A stretch of DNA of 64,000 nt. Source: Pseudocercospora fijiensis CIRAD86 (Eukaryota > Ascomycota > Dothideomycetes > Mycosphaerellales > Mycosphaerellaceae). Below are positions 12,330 to 23,289 of the stretch, piece after piece. A model generated the notes under the pieces. That model was not told the origin of the DNA and did no database searches. It saw only the letters and a program-made list of their open reading frames with translations. A program made the translations under genes and the position numbers. Location: positions 483,400-547,399 of the forward strand of contig NW_006921548.1 of assembly GCF_000340215.1 (NCBI RefSeq). Reading direction: 5' to 3'. Numbering within the stretch: position 1 is the stretch's first letter; every line of letters begins with the position of its first letter.

Positions 12330-13620
12330 AAGAGATAGATAGCGCTAGAATAGCGCTGGAATAGCGCTAGAATAGCGCTAGAATTAGCATTAGAATTGGC
12401 ATTAGAATTGGCATTGGAATTGGCATTAGAATGGCGCTAGAATTGGCATTAGAATTGGCGCTAGAATTGGCATTAGAATAGCGCTAGAATTAGCATTTAA
12501 CAAGGTCCTTCCTTACTACCCTTCTATTATATCCTTGTAAGCTCGCTAAGCAGGCTTGTTTCGAGTAGGACGACATAATCTAAGGACTCTCCTTGCTTAT
12601 TAAAGACCTTATCCCTCTCCGTAACAAAGTCTAGTCGAGTATATTGCCTTAGCTATTGACGCGCTTGCTAATAGGGCTTGTAAATAGTCGTAGGTATCCT
12701 AGTTAAGCTGCTTCTACGAGAGCTATTAAGCTGCTTCTACGAGAGCTAGCGTATAGTAGAGCTAGCGTGTAATGCCTAGTTGAGTTGCTTCTGCGAGAGC
12801 AGGCCTAGTTAAGTTGCTTCTACGAGAGCAGGTAGTTGAGTTGCTTCTGCGAGAGCTAGCGCTAGAATTGGTACTAGAGATAGCGCTAGAAATGGCACTA
12901 GAAATGGCACTAGAAATAGCGCTAGAAATAGCAGTAGAGTTGGTAGTAGAGTTAGCATTAACAAGATCCGTTATAGCCACCCTTCTATTATATCCTTATA
13001 AGCTCGCTAAGTCCTTATCCTTCTGCGAGTGCAGGCCTAGCACTAAGCCATCGCCGCTAACCCTGCCTAGTTTAGCTGCTTCTACGAGAGCCGGCGTATA
13101 ATGTAGGATGCCTAGTTAAGCTGCTCCTACGAGAGCCGACGTGTAATATAGGATGCCTAGTTGAGCTGCTCCTACGAGAGCCGACGTATAATATAGGATG
13201 CCTAGTTAAGCTACTCCTGCGAGAGCCGGCGTATAATGTAGGATGCCTAGTTGAGTTGCTTCTACGAGTGCTAGTTAAGCTGCTTCTACGAGAGCTAGTT
13301 AAGCTACTTCTGCGAGTACTAGCATATAGTGCCTAGTTCAGCTGCTTCTACGAGAGCTAGCGCTAGAATTAGCGCTAGAATTGGCATTTAATAAGGTCCT
13401 TCCTTACTACCCTTCTATTATGTCCTTGTAAGCTCGCTAAGCAGGTTCTTCTATTATGTCCTTATAGGCTCGCTAAGCAGGCTCTTCTATTATGTCCTTA
13501 TAGGCTCGCTAAGTAGGCTCTTCTATTATGTCCTTATAGGCTCGCTAAGTAGGCTTTTCTATTATGTCCTTATAGGCTCGCTAAGCAGGCTTTTCTATCG
13601 TGTTCTTTACGATAAGGGTT
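12330..13620. repeat. Cluster of coding-like minisatellites after the helicase
   Basis: Several families follow one another. Units near GCGCTAGAATTGGCATTA lie at about 12,345-12,500 and again near 12,860-12,960. Units containing GCTGCTTCTACGAGAGC, some with GTATAATGTAGGATGCC, lie at about 12,700-13,360. A 36 bp unit beginning TTCTATTATGTCCTTATAGG is repeated five times at about 13,415-13,590. Short ORFs here (for example 12,814-13,101) are by-products of the repeats. Some may once have encoded a repetitive C-terminal extension of the helicase. Confidence 0.65.
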
Positions 13621-14617
13621 TATAGATAGTCGTAGGTATAGATAGTCGTAGGTGTCGATAGTATATAAGAGCTAGGCGAGAAGCGTAAATTCGAGGAAGC
13701 GATAAGGATACCGAGTCCCGCTAAGACCCCGGATTTAGTATAGCAGAGCGCTTAATTAGTAGGATTAAACGTTATAGCTGCTTCCTTTCGCGTACTTATA
13801 ACACCGACTTTACGACTTTTACAATAGTATTACTAATACAGCGAGATACGTCGATTTAGCGCGTTTCTAGTAAATAGCGCTAACAAAAGTGTCTAATACG
13901 ATAACGACGGCCGCCTTAGGTACCAATACTAGCGAGAAGTTACTAGCGAGACTAGCGAGACTAGCGAGACTAGCGAGACTAGCACTATACTTATTGCACC
14001 GCAGCTATTAGCACTATAATATATACGGCAAGGATAGATACGTAGGGCGATAATATATATCGAGCGCTCGTAAAAGCACCCTTCGAGAAGCTACGATAGC
14101 TCTCTTACGTTAACGCCCTCTATTACTTAGACTCTCCCTAGAACGATTATTCCGATAACTAGTTACTATATAAGGTAGAGAAAACGAACAGTAGCGTCCG
14201 GGGATCTAATTAACTAGCGGCACTAAGCGGCTATAGAAGCACACACTCCGAAGCATACTAGCATTATATATAGCCTATATACTACGCGTAATACGTAACA
14301 ATTAACGTATTCTATTACTAACTATAGTACGCGAGGTATATAGGAAGGGACTTATTAAGCGAAACAATAATAGCTTATTCGCTAAAGCGACACTTATTAG
14401 TACCTAGACAATAATAGAGTGTAACCGCGCCCTTAGTGTTAGAGATACCGCGAAAAAAAGGTTGTCGAGCGCGTTATAGTCGTATAGCAATATTAATACG
14501 CTTGCTAGAAGAGGAGGCGTACTGCAGTCGGATAATAGTCTTAATACGCTTACTAGAAGGGGAGGCGCACTATAGTCGAATAGTAGTCTTAATGCGCAAA
14601 GGGCTGCAGTCGTATAG
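13621..14617. other. RIP-type DNA between the repeat cluster and the Gypsy element
   Basis: A short GACTAGCGA tandem lies at about 13,940-13,985. A repeated motif CGTATAG.. / ATACGCTTACTAGAAGGGGAGG occurs at about 14,480-14,600. No gene can be supported. Confidence 0.4.
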
Positions 14618-14846
14618 TATTACGATCTTAGCGACTTGTATGTGAAATTTGAAGTCACGTGACGGGGCTAGCTAATGCTACCCCGGGGGTGTTATTAGAC
14701 CTAAGCTACAAGTAACCCGAAGTTACGTAACTCGATGCCTAAGGCATCCGCCGAGCGGATAAAAGCCTCTTCCGCGAGAGAGCCTCTCTCTCTTCCTTCT
14801 CTAACTCGTTATCAATTTAGATAGCTATCTAATTAATATCTTAACA
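14618..14846 (+). repeat. 5' LTR of the Gypsy element
   Basis: It begins TATTACGATCTTAGC (TG changed to TA) and ends TTAACA. It is 229 bp, the same length as the partner at 21,392. A GGATAAAAGCC motif near 14,757 may be the TATA-type promoter. Confidence 0.9.
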
Positions 14847-14859
14847 GAATAACGAGTTC

Positions 14860-17090
14860 CTTTATTACCTACGACAACGTCGTAGGTGCTGTCGTTTATA
14901 TCTATACGAAGAATTACATCGCCGGCGATCGCTATCGCCCTTTTACGCTTCTCGTTATACGACAGCGCTAATAAACCTTGCATCACATTAGGACCTACAC
15001 ACTAATCTATATTAAGCATAGTAAGCTACTTGACCGTAGTAACACCGCCGATCCGTTATAGATCCTTTACAACCGCCTATTAATCGTAGTAGCGGCTCGG
15101 AATACATAAACACGCCTAACTAAGTAGGAACAGCTAGTGCCTAGTTAAACGGTGCACTAGAGTAACAACCTCCGCAGGGTCTACGACCTAGCCTTATAGA
15201 CATCGATAGTGTACTATATTAGCCTTTACCCGGCAATCTCTAGGACTTCTAGCAGCTCTTTAGTAGAGTAAATAAGCAGGAAGCCGCTAAATACGTCTTT
15301 TAACGTATAACCGCGTTATACTAGTTAGCAGCTACTCTCCGTCAACAATACTAGCAAGAAGCAGAAACACTAGAGCGAGTACAACAAGCCTATTATAAGA
15401 CTAATACCTACCTTAATAGCGAGCTAGTATAGGCTCGTGCGGAAGTAGAACACTAACGCTAAGCCGCCGAGGTAGTACGCAATGCACTAAATATCGCGTA
15501 CTAGCAACGTAATAACCTTGCTTAGTAAGCCGCACGTCTACAACAACAATAGTCTTCCGTAGAAGATATCGCCCGCCGAGCTAGCGAACAAGCTACTCGT
15601 ATCCGTCGTAACGCCGAAGCGTCCTTATTACGTAACCCGGTCGGCGGCTAAGGACCTATACTAAATAATAGCCGACCCTTGTTCCGTCGCCTATCTAACG
15701 TATACCTAGCACCTAAAGACATTATACTAGGCGGTAGTAGCTTTCGTCGACCTCTTAGCGCTTTCGACTATCTCGGTCGTTTACGCTTCGGCTATCTAAA
15801 TGCTAACCCTAAGGGTTAGGATGATCCCGTTAATATTAATAATAACTTCGGTTACGACCTAGTACTACGATCTCGCGACCGACTAGACCCTCTCCGCCGC
15901 CCTAGGTTTAACTATAGCTTTAACGACGATAATAACTATACTAGATATAATAAGAGCGAGAAGTATCTAGACCTAGAGAAATACGATAGAGACCGTAAGA
16001 AGCTAAAGCCCTTCCTTACTAAGCTTACGATTAAGTTGACAATTAATAATAACCGCTTTCTAATACTACAAGACCGGTTAATGTATACGTATAGTCGTAC
16101 TACCGGTAAAGCCCGCTCGATAGTCTAGCTATACGTCCGTTATAATAAACAGGGCGTAATCGTAGATTTCGACGACCTCGATAACTTCCGCAACCTATTA
16201 GTTAACGCCTTCGGCGACCCTAACGAGGTCGCTACTACTAGTTACAAGCTAGACAACTTAAAGCAGAAGAACAAGGAGTTTGCTTACTACCTTGCAGAGT
16301 TCAATCGACTTAACGCCTTACTCGGTTATAAAGGCCGAGCCTAGGTTAACGCTCTTAAGCGTAGCTTGTCTTCCGAATTGAAGATAGCGCTTAGTAACAT
16401 ATATAATAAGCCTACTAACTTCTTAGTATTATATCGCCGTCTAACTATTATCGATAATCGGCTCCGCTAATATCGCGTAGAAAGCAGCCGCGACAATACT
16501 AAGCTAGGATCTAGCAATACTACTAACTAAGGCTCGAACACTAACCGTAGTAACAATAACGCTAGCGGCTCTAATAATAGGTACGCTCCTTAAGGATACG
16601 TCGCTCTACGTAATAACTAAGGACAATTCACCTCGGCGAATAACAGTAACAATACTAGCACTACTACGACTACGACTACGACTGTCCGCGACCCGGACGC
16701 TATAGACCTCTCTACTACTTAAGGTTAGGGTTAGGGTTAGGGTTAGAGTGAGGGTTAGGGTAATCGTCGTCGCGTAACGCTCGAAGAGAGAGATCGCCGC
16801 CGCCGCGAAGGTTTATGTCGCTTCTATAGTAGCAATTACGTCTGCTCCGACACTACTTGTCTAGAGCTTATCCGCCGCGCTTAAGGCCGTAGCAATCGTC
16901 TAAATACTAACGTCTCCGCCTTCGGTACCGCCGCCGCTCCGGCCGATCTACCTCCTGCCGATAATAAAGACGCTTACAGTAGCGATAAGGAGGGAAAAGC
17001 ATAGCTCTTAGACAAAGTCGCGTTTAAGAGCCTATACCGATAGAGTTACCTATACCGTTATTACCGAAGAACCTAGGCTACTATTGTAGA
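14860..17090 (+). pseudogene. gag: Gypsy gag relic
   Basis: Plus-strand coding sequence with TAG stops. The capsid-like part at about 16,020-16,500 reads like fungal Gypsy Gag (DFDDLDNFRNLLVNAFGDP, then QKNKEFAYYLAEFNRLNALL). A basic Arg-rich linker and a Cys-containing segment (CRFYSSNYVCSDTTC at about 16,815-16,860) stand where a nucleocapsid would be. A Gly-Gln linker before it has become telomere-like through RIP (16,723-16,764). The element's capsid protein would package its RNA; this copy cannot be translated because of many stops. Confidence 0.7.
16723..16764 (+). repeat. Telomere-like GGTTAG array created inside gag
   Basis: Four GGTTAG units, then GAGTGAGGGTTAGGG. In the gag frame the units read Gly-stop. 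With TAG taken as former CAG they read Gly-Gln repeats (GQGQGQ.SEGQG), followed directly by NRRRVT in the same frame. The array therefore looks like RIP-converted GGTCAG rather than telomerase product. Confidence 0.7.
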
Positions 17091-20000
17091 AGGAAATATC
17101 GATAGTAGAAAGATTTACAGATTAGTTTATTAGCATTGTTAGGAAGTATTATACCCGAGGGCGATAATCAATATCTCGTCTTATATTGTACTTTAACGGC
17201 TTATAATAAACCTTAGTCTAGCTTACTAGATATAGGGCAGGATATCGAACACTAATTATTAGCAATAGTTAATTGCGGCTATACCGGTTTATCTTTTATT
17301 AACTTATATTACGCGTACTAATACTAGCTCCCTATCTATAACCTAAAGGAGCCTCGTAGATTAACTGCTTTCGACGGCAGTTTCGTAGCAGACGTTACTT
17401 AGTACGCTAGAGCGACTATTAATATTAATAGCTATATCGAATATAGGGCCTTCTACCTTACTATATTAGGACATTATCCTATTATTCTCGGCCGCCCGTA
17501 GCTTAATAAATATAACCCTCGTATCGACTAGAAGCTTAACCGAGTACAGTTCGACTCCGATTACTATAAGGAATATTGTAACGACTTATATACTATCGTC
17601 CGCGCCTACGGCTTGTCCGACCGCGAAGACAACGATACGCTAGCTTACGCCGAGCCCGTAGCTACGTAGTACTATTAATAGCAACCCGCTTATAACCTAT
17701 CGGATAATACCGATATAGTAAAACTTATCGACTTAATGCGAAAGCACTACGCGCAACGCGATTGTCCTACGCGCCGATTAGCATTAACTTAGTTCTTATC
17801 TCCGCCCTTACCTCCGCTAATTCCGTTACCTCGACTAGTACGGAAACGCTTATTACTACCGCTTATCTATATTGCCGGTATAACTATAGCTCTAGTAAGC
17901 GTATAGGTCTTCGACTAGCAAACAAAGAAGAAGGATTTATTCGTATTCGCTATATTATTACGAGATATAGAAAAAGAGATAGCTAAGAAGAAGTATATTA
18001 ACCCTGCCGATAAAGTCCCTTAGTACTATTACGGTAGGCTAACATTGTTCTCGTAGGAAGATACGAAGAAGTTGCTACCGCACCGACTTAGATAGAATTA
18101 CCGTATCGATATTATTAAAAGCAAGGAAACGACGTATAGCCCGCTCTACGGTATATCGTACGAGGAATTAGAAGTCCTACGTAACTATTTAAAGGACAAC
18201 CTCGATAAGGGCTTTATTTAAGTATTAACCTTATAGTACTCTTCGCTAGTACTATTCGTTAAGAAACCCGGTAGAGGTTTACGGTTCTACGTAGACTATC
18301 GCAAGCTAAACGAGATTATAGTAAAGAACAGATACCCTATCCCTCTTATTTAAGAGACACTCGATCGATTAAGTAAAGTAGTAATATATACTAAACTCGA
18401 TATTATCTCGGCCTTTAATCAACTTCGTATCGAACTAGGTTACGAGTAGAAAACAGCCTTCCGTACCCGTTATAGTCTCTTCGAATACAAGGTTATACTA
18501 TTCGGGCTCTATAACGCACTATTAACCTTTTAGCAATATATTAATAACGCTCTCCGACCCTTCCTCGACGTATTCTATACCGCGTATCTAGATAATATAC
18601 TTATCTACTCTAATTCGATCGAAGAATATCGCTATTACGTACGCTAAGTAATAGACGTACTCCTTAAAGCCGGCCTACGAGCTAATATATTAAAGTTAGA
18701 GTTTAAGGTAACAATAGTTAAGTACCTAGATCTCGTTGTTAGTACCGATAGTATCTATATAGACGATAAGAAGATCGAAGCCGTACGCGACTAGCCTATT
18801 CCTACTAATGTTAAAGATATATAGTCCTTCCTCGGCTTCGCGAACTTCTATCGACGCTTTATCCGCGACTTCGTATATATCGTTAAACCTATAGTCCTAC
18901 TAACGTATAAAGATACGCCCTTCGTATAGATAGTAGCCTACTAAGACTCCTTCGAACGACTTAAAGCTACGTTTATCTCTACGCTAGTGTTAGCTTATTA
19001 TAACCCGGACCTACCCGTAATAATCGAGACCGATACTTCCGATTATATTACTACCGGTATTATATCTTAACTATATATCGACGGCGTATAGAAACCCGTT
19101 GCTTACTTCTCGAAGAAGATAACGCCCGCTAAATGTAACTACGAGATCTACGATAAAAAGCTTCTCGCTATTATTAAAGCCTTTAAATCGTAGAGGCCCG
19201 AATTAGAAGGTTACCGATCTAACGAAGAGCCTATCCGAGTTATTACCGATTACCGCAATCTATAGTTCTATATGTCTACTAAGCAACTTAATCGCCGCTA
19301 AGCTCGCTAGAGCGAATTCCTTAGTAGGTTTAACTTCGAGATTATATACCGTCCTAATAGATAAGGAGCTAAGCCGGACTCGCTTATACGTCGCTCCGCC
19401 GACCTGCCTTTATTAGCTAAGGACCTACGTATTAAATACAACTATTAGCTTATATTGAAGCTATATAACCTAGCCGTAGATCTCCGATCCGCCGTATGTG
19501 AGATCTTCTCCTTAGGGTTAGGGTTAGGGTTAGGGTTAGGGTTAGGGTTAGGGTTAGGGTTGCGCAACCCTAAGGTAAATGATTGCAATTCTCGAAGAAA
19601 CGGACAATTTTACGACTTTCACGTTTTTTACGATAATAACCCTTAGGGTTAGGGTTAGGGTAAGGGTTACGATGAACCTTAATTTACGAAAGCCCGTATT
19701 AATGCTATAAGTAACGATATAGTTATATTTACTATAGAGGCTCTCGGCGCCGAGACCTTTATTAACGCCGAGAATATTACTAAGCGAGTTCGAGATACCT
19801 CGATTAAGGATACTCTCTTCTAGTAAGTAAAAGGATACCTCTATAGTAGAATAGACCCTTCTAATAATCTCTTATTATCTCCCTCGGACTACGAGGTTAA
19901 GGATAATAATCTCCTATTCTACCGCGACTGCCTTTACGTACTAGAAGCTAAGGAAATAGACAAGTCGCTCTATACTAATATTATCCGTACGTACTACGAC

Positions 20001-21340
20001 TATTCCGCCGCTAGCTACCCTAGTATTATAAAGACGTTCTACCTCGTTAGCCGTAGCTACTACTAGCTACGAATACGCGAGGACGTCGAGCGATATATCG
20101 GTACCTACTATACCTACCTCCGGACTAAATTTTTAAAATAAGCTAAACGAGGACTTCTTCGGCCTCTACCTATACCGACTACTCGATAGAAGAGCGTAAT
20201 AATAGACTTTATTACTAGTCTTCCTAATAGCTCCGGTTATAACTCGATCCTTATTATTATCGATCGACTAACTAAGATATAGTACCTTATTCTATTTATA
20301 TATAAGGAAGGATACTCGAACGCTTAAGTAGTCGCAGATACCTACCTTACCTATATTTAGAAGCTTTACGGTCTTCCGGATGCTATTACTTCCGACCGCG
20401 GTACGTAGTTTATCTCTAAATTCTAGAACTGCTTATATAAACGCCTATATATTAAGCGTAACCTATCGACCGTCCGGTACCTATAGACTAATAGATAAAC
20501 TAAACGCTTAAATAAAGTTGTCGAGGGATACCTCCGATTATATATAAACTACGAGTAAGATAACTAGAGCCTCTAGCTCCCCGTCGCCGAGTTTATAATA
20601 AATAACGCACCCTCCGAAACTACCGGATTGTCGCCGTTTTAAGCTAGTTACGGCTACAATCCGCGCCTCGGAAGTGAGCTATTAATATTACTAGAAGAAG
20701 ACCTGCTACTCGACTACGATACTTAAGCCTAAATCGACTACTTATAGACCCTCGAAACCTATCTTATCGAATAGATAAGATATTAGCAATCCCGTATAGA
20801 AGACTCCGCTAACTAATATCGCCGACCCGCTCCTACCTACCGTATCGGTAATAAGGTCTTCCTATCGCTTAAAGGAATAAGCACCGATCGACTAAACGCT
20901 AAGCTCGACGTTAAGAACTTAGGACTATATAAGATTGTTAAAGTCGTATTACCGTACGCGTACTAATTGAAGTTGCCTAACTTAATGCGTATATATAACG
21001 TCTTCTATACCTCGTTACTAACCCTAGTACCGAAGACAGGTATGCCTAGTTAATAGTACGAGCCGCCGCCGCCGCTAGTTATCGATAGAGATAAAGAATA
21101 GGAAGTAGAAAGGATACTAGACATAAAAGGAAAGGGCAAGAATATCTAGTACAAAGTAAAGTAGATTAGATACGATAAACCGATATAGGAAGTTGCCGAG
21201 AACGTTGCTAACGCGCTAGAAGCAGTAGAAGACTATTATACTTAATACCCGCGTAAACCGCGACCGCCGCGTATTACTAACTCCGCGATACTAACGCGAC
21301 TAAGCGCTCTGCTATTAGTCGCTATAATCGCAATACTTTA
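17091..21340 (+). pseudogene. pol: Gypsy pol relic: protease, RT, RNase H, integrase, chromodomain-like tail
   Basis: Protease: VNCGYTGLSFI near 17,268-17,300, with the catalytic Asp now Asn. [18 protein letters not shown] near 18,265-18,315, and the YLDD box reads YLDN at 18,585-18,596. RNase H: IIETDTSDYITTGI near 19,020-19,060. Integrase zinc region: the Cys pair of the usual TC.TC motif reads TYYTY near 20,105-20,120. Integrase core: SDRGTQFIS near 20,389-20,415, then TNRQTKRLNKVV near 20,490-20,520, where the catalytic Glu reads Lys. A chromodomain-like end (EVERILDIKGKGKN.., then WEVAENV with stops) lies at about 21,095-21,210. Each loss fits TpG to TpA or CpA to TpA. The domain order places the element in the chromoviruses. 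A telomere-repeat segment interrupts the RNase H/IN linker at 19,512-19,665. Confidence 0.88.
19512..19665 (+). repeat. Interstitial telomeric repeat insert, largely RIP-free
   Basis: Eight perfect TTAGGG units (19,512-19,559) run into a palindrome (TTAGGGTTGCGCAACCCTAA). About 80 bases of DNA that still contains CA and TG follow, then three more TTAGGG units at 19,643-19,660. It lies in the linker between RNase H and integrase. The retained CA/TG contrasts with the pol sequence around it. No Gly-Gln reading fits here, unlike the array in gag. Confidence 0.75.
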
Positions 21341-21377
21341 ACGACAAGTAAGTAAAGCGCCGTAGACGTCGCCTACG

Positions 21378-21388
21378 AAGGGGGGGAG
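21378..21388 (+). promoter_or_regulatory. Polypurine tract for plus-strand priming
   Basis: GAAGGGGGGGAG lies just before the 3' LTR start TGTTACG, the expected position for the plus-strand primer of reverse transcription. Confidence 0.75.
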
Positions 21389-21391
21389 TAC

Positions 21392-21620
21392 TGTTACGAT
21401 CTTAGCGACTTGTATGTGAAATTTAAAGTCACGTAACGGGGCTAGCTAATACCACCCCAGGGGTATTATTAGACCTAAGCTATAAGTGACCCGAAGTTAC
21501 GTAACTCGATGCCTAAGGCATCCGCCGAGCGGATAAAAGCCTCTTCCGCGAGAGAGCCTCTCTCTCTTCCTTCTCTAACTCGTTATTAATTTAGATAGCT
21601 ATCTAATTAATATCTTAATA
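21392..21620 (+). repeat. 3' LTR of the Gypsy element
   Basis: It begins TGTTACGATCTTAGC and ends TTAATA (CA changed to TA). It is about 95% identical to the 5' LTR with only transitions. It is followed by the TATAG duplication. Confidence 0.92.
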
Positions 21621-23289
21621 TATAGCAGCAGTAAAGACTAAGACTAAGCGCCTTCGGGCTTGAGTATACTAGAGGCCCTTACGCAATAAGGTTATTATAA
21701 CTAATAGTCCTAACGAAGGCGTTACGCCGACTTAACTAGATATGCGTATGTTATCCTATAAAGAATCCGAACGTAGGAAGCCTATAGCCGCTACTTAAGG
21801 TGTACCTTACTAAAGAGTTTTTACCGAGTTAGGCCTAGCCGCTACTTAAGGTGTACCTTACTAAAGAGTTTTTACCGAGTTAGGCCTAGCCGCTACTCAA
21901 GGTGTACCTTACTAAAGAGTTTTTACCGAGTTAGACCTATAGTAATGCTACGAACCTATTAACCTACTCTGTCTATTAACCTACTTAGTCTATTAACCTA
22001 CTTAGTAGGAGAGTCGCTATCGAGCCGCTACTTAAGGTATACCTTACTAAAGAGTTTTTACCGAGTTAGACCGTTAGCCGCATTATAGGTGTACCTTACT
22101 AAAGAGTTTTTACCTCCGCTAATCTACCCGAGACCCGTAGTTTGTTGCACTAAGACAAGACTGCGATGTTCTAACAAAAACTATGCTCTTTCGGTTAAAT
22201 GCGCAGTCGACGCCCGCTAAAGCTATAGAAAACAACCTACTCGCTAGGAGAGTCGCCTTCGTAACGTCTTGCTCGGCAAAGCCTATCGGAGACCTTAAAA
22301 GAAGGACTAAACAAACTCTACCGATCGAGGAACCTTAACTATTAGACAAGCGGCTCTATCGGTAGCAAGCCGTAGAACTAGCAAGGAATAGTATTAATCG
22401 CTATAGAGCTACCTATATACGACAAAGAGGTATCGACACTATTGCTAAGAAGCCGACAGCTAGTATGTTGCTAGGGGTATTAGTGTGTTAGTATATATAG
22501 AAGAAGAAGAAGAAGAAGTTAAACTAGGAAGCGTAGGTCTATATTAGCGCATCGCAGGTAAGGTTTGCCTCTACTAATAGGATTGCGCTATTTAGCTATA
22601 ATAGTAAGGCAACAATAACGGCTATACATTATCGCACTTTCAACGTAACGTAATAGCCGCCGACTGCTAGTCGAATGCCTAAGGCTAGAATTGCTACTAG
22701 TTCTCGAAATTACCGGAGGCCTCCTTTAGTATTAGGCGCTCTGAATTCATACAGGAACCAAGTCTAAAGGCACGCACTCTAGTCTACCGCTACTACTTCG
22801 CTACTAGGCGCGCACTCTGGTCTACCGCTACTCCTTCGCTACTAGGCACGTACTCTAGTCTACGGAGCTATTAGCTATTAAGCCATCCTTGTACGCCTGG
22901 CCTAGCTAGCTATTAAGCCATTATCGTACGCCTAGCCTAGCTAGCTATTAAGCAATTATCGTACGCCTAGCCTGGCTAGCTATTAAGCAATCATCGTACG
23001 CCTAGCCTAGCTAGCTATTAAGCAATTATCGTACGCCTAGCCTAGCTAGCTATTAAGCAATTATCGTACGCCTAGCTAAACCCTTCGTAGCTAGCTATTA
23101 AGCAATTATCGTACGCCTAGTCAAACCCTTCGACTTTACAAGCACCCCCGACGAGGCACGCACTCTAGTCTACCGCTACTACTTCGCCGCCAACCGTACT
23201 TTCAACGCAATAGCCGCCCGCTACTAGTTTAGTGCCGAGGCTATACATTAGGCTAGTAACTAGAAGGTAACTAGAAGCTATTAACGAGA
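21621..23289. repeat. Satellite-rich non-coding part of the helicase/DUF6589 element
   Basis: A unit close to CCGCTACTTAAGGTGTACC plus CTAAAGAGTTTTTACCGAG, about 60 bp long, recurs at about 21,787-22,115. The interval 22,115-22,770 shows no gene. GCACTCTAGTCTACCGCTAC units lie at 22,772-22,860 and return once near 23,155. A 36 bp unit beginning GCTAGCTATTAAGCAATTAT is repeated about seven times at 22,880-23,115. No coding frame is supported. Confidence 0.65.

Larger units (their letters stand above)
14618..21620 (+). mobile_element. Ty3/Gypsy LTR retrotransposon (chromovirus type), complete but RIP-dead
   Basis: Two 229 bp LTRs (14,618-14,846 and 21,392-21,620) bound gag and pol in the order PR-RT-RNase H-IN, followed by a chromodomain-like end. 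A 5 bp target duplication TATAG flanks it (14,613-14,617 and 21,621-21,625). A purine tract precedes the right LTR. The LTRs differ at about 11 sites, all C/T or G/A. Intact structure with TSD shows it inserted into the helicase element and was RIP-mutated afterwards or together with it. Confidence 0.92.

Noticed and set aside
12762..13101. Leu/Glu-rich plus-strand and Ser/Thr-rich minus-strand ORFs
   Set aside because: Both are produced by the GCGCTAGAA-type minisatellite, so no independent gene is supported.
19455..19646. ORF with a Gly-Leu repeat
   Set aside because: The repeat is the TTAGGG array read in one frame, and the frame joins pol and insert sequence by chance.
16723..19665. Chromosome end or telomere fusion
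   Set aside because: The arrays are short, lie inside a Gypsy element with both LTRs and TSD intact, and the first is explained by RIP of Gly-Gln codons.
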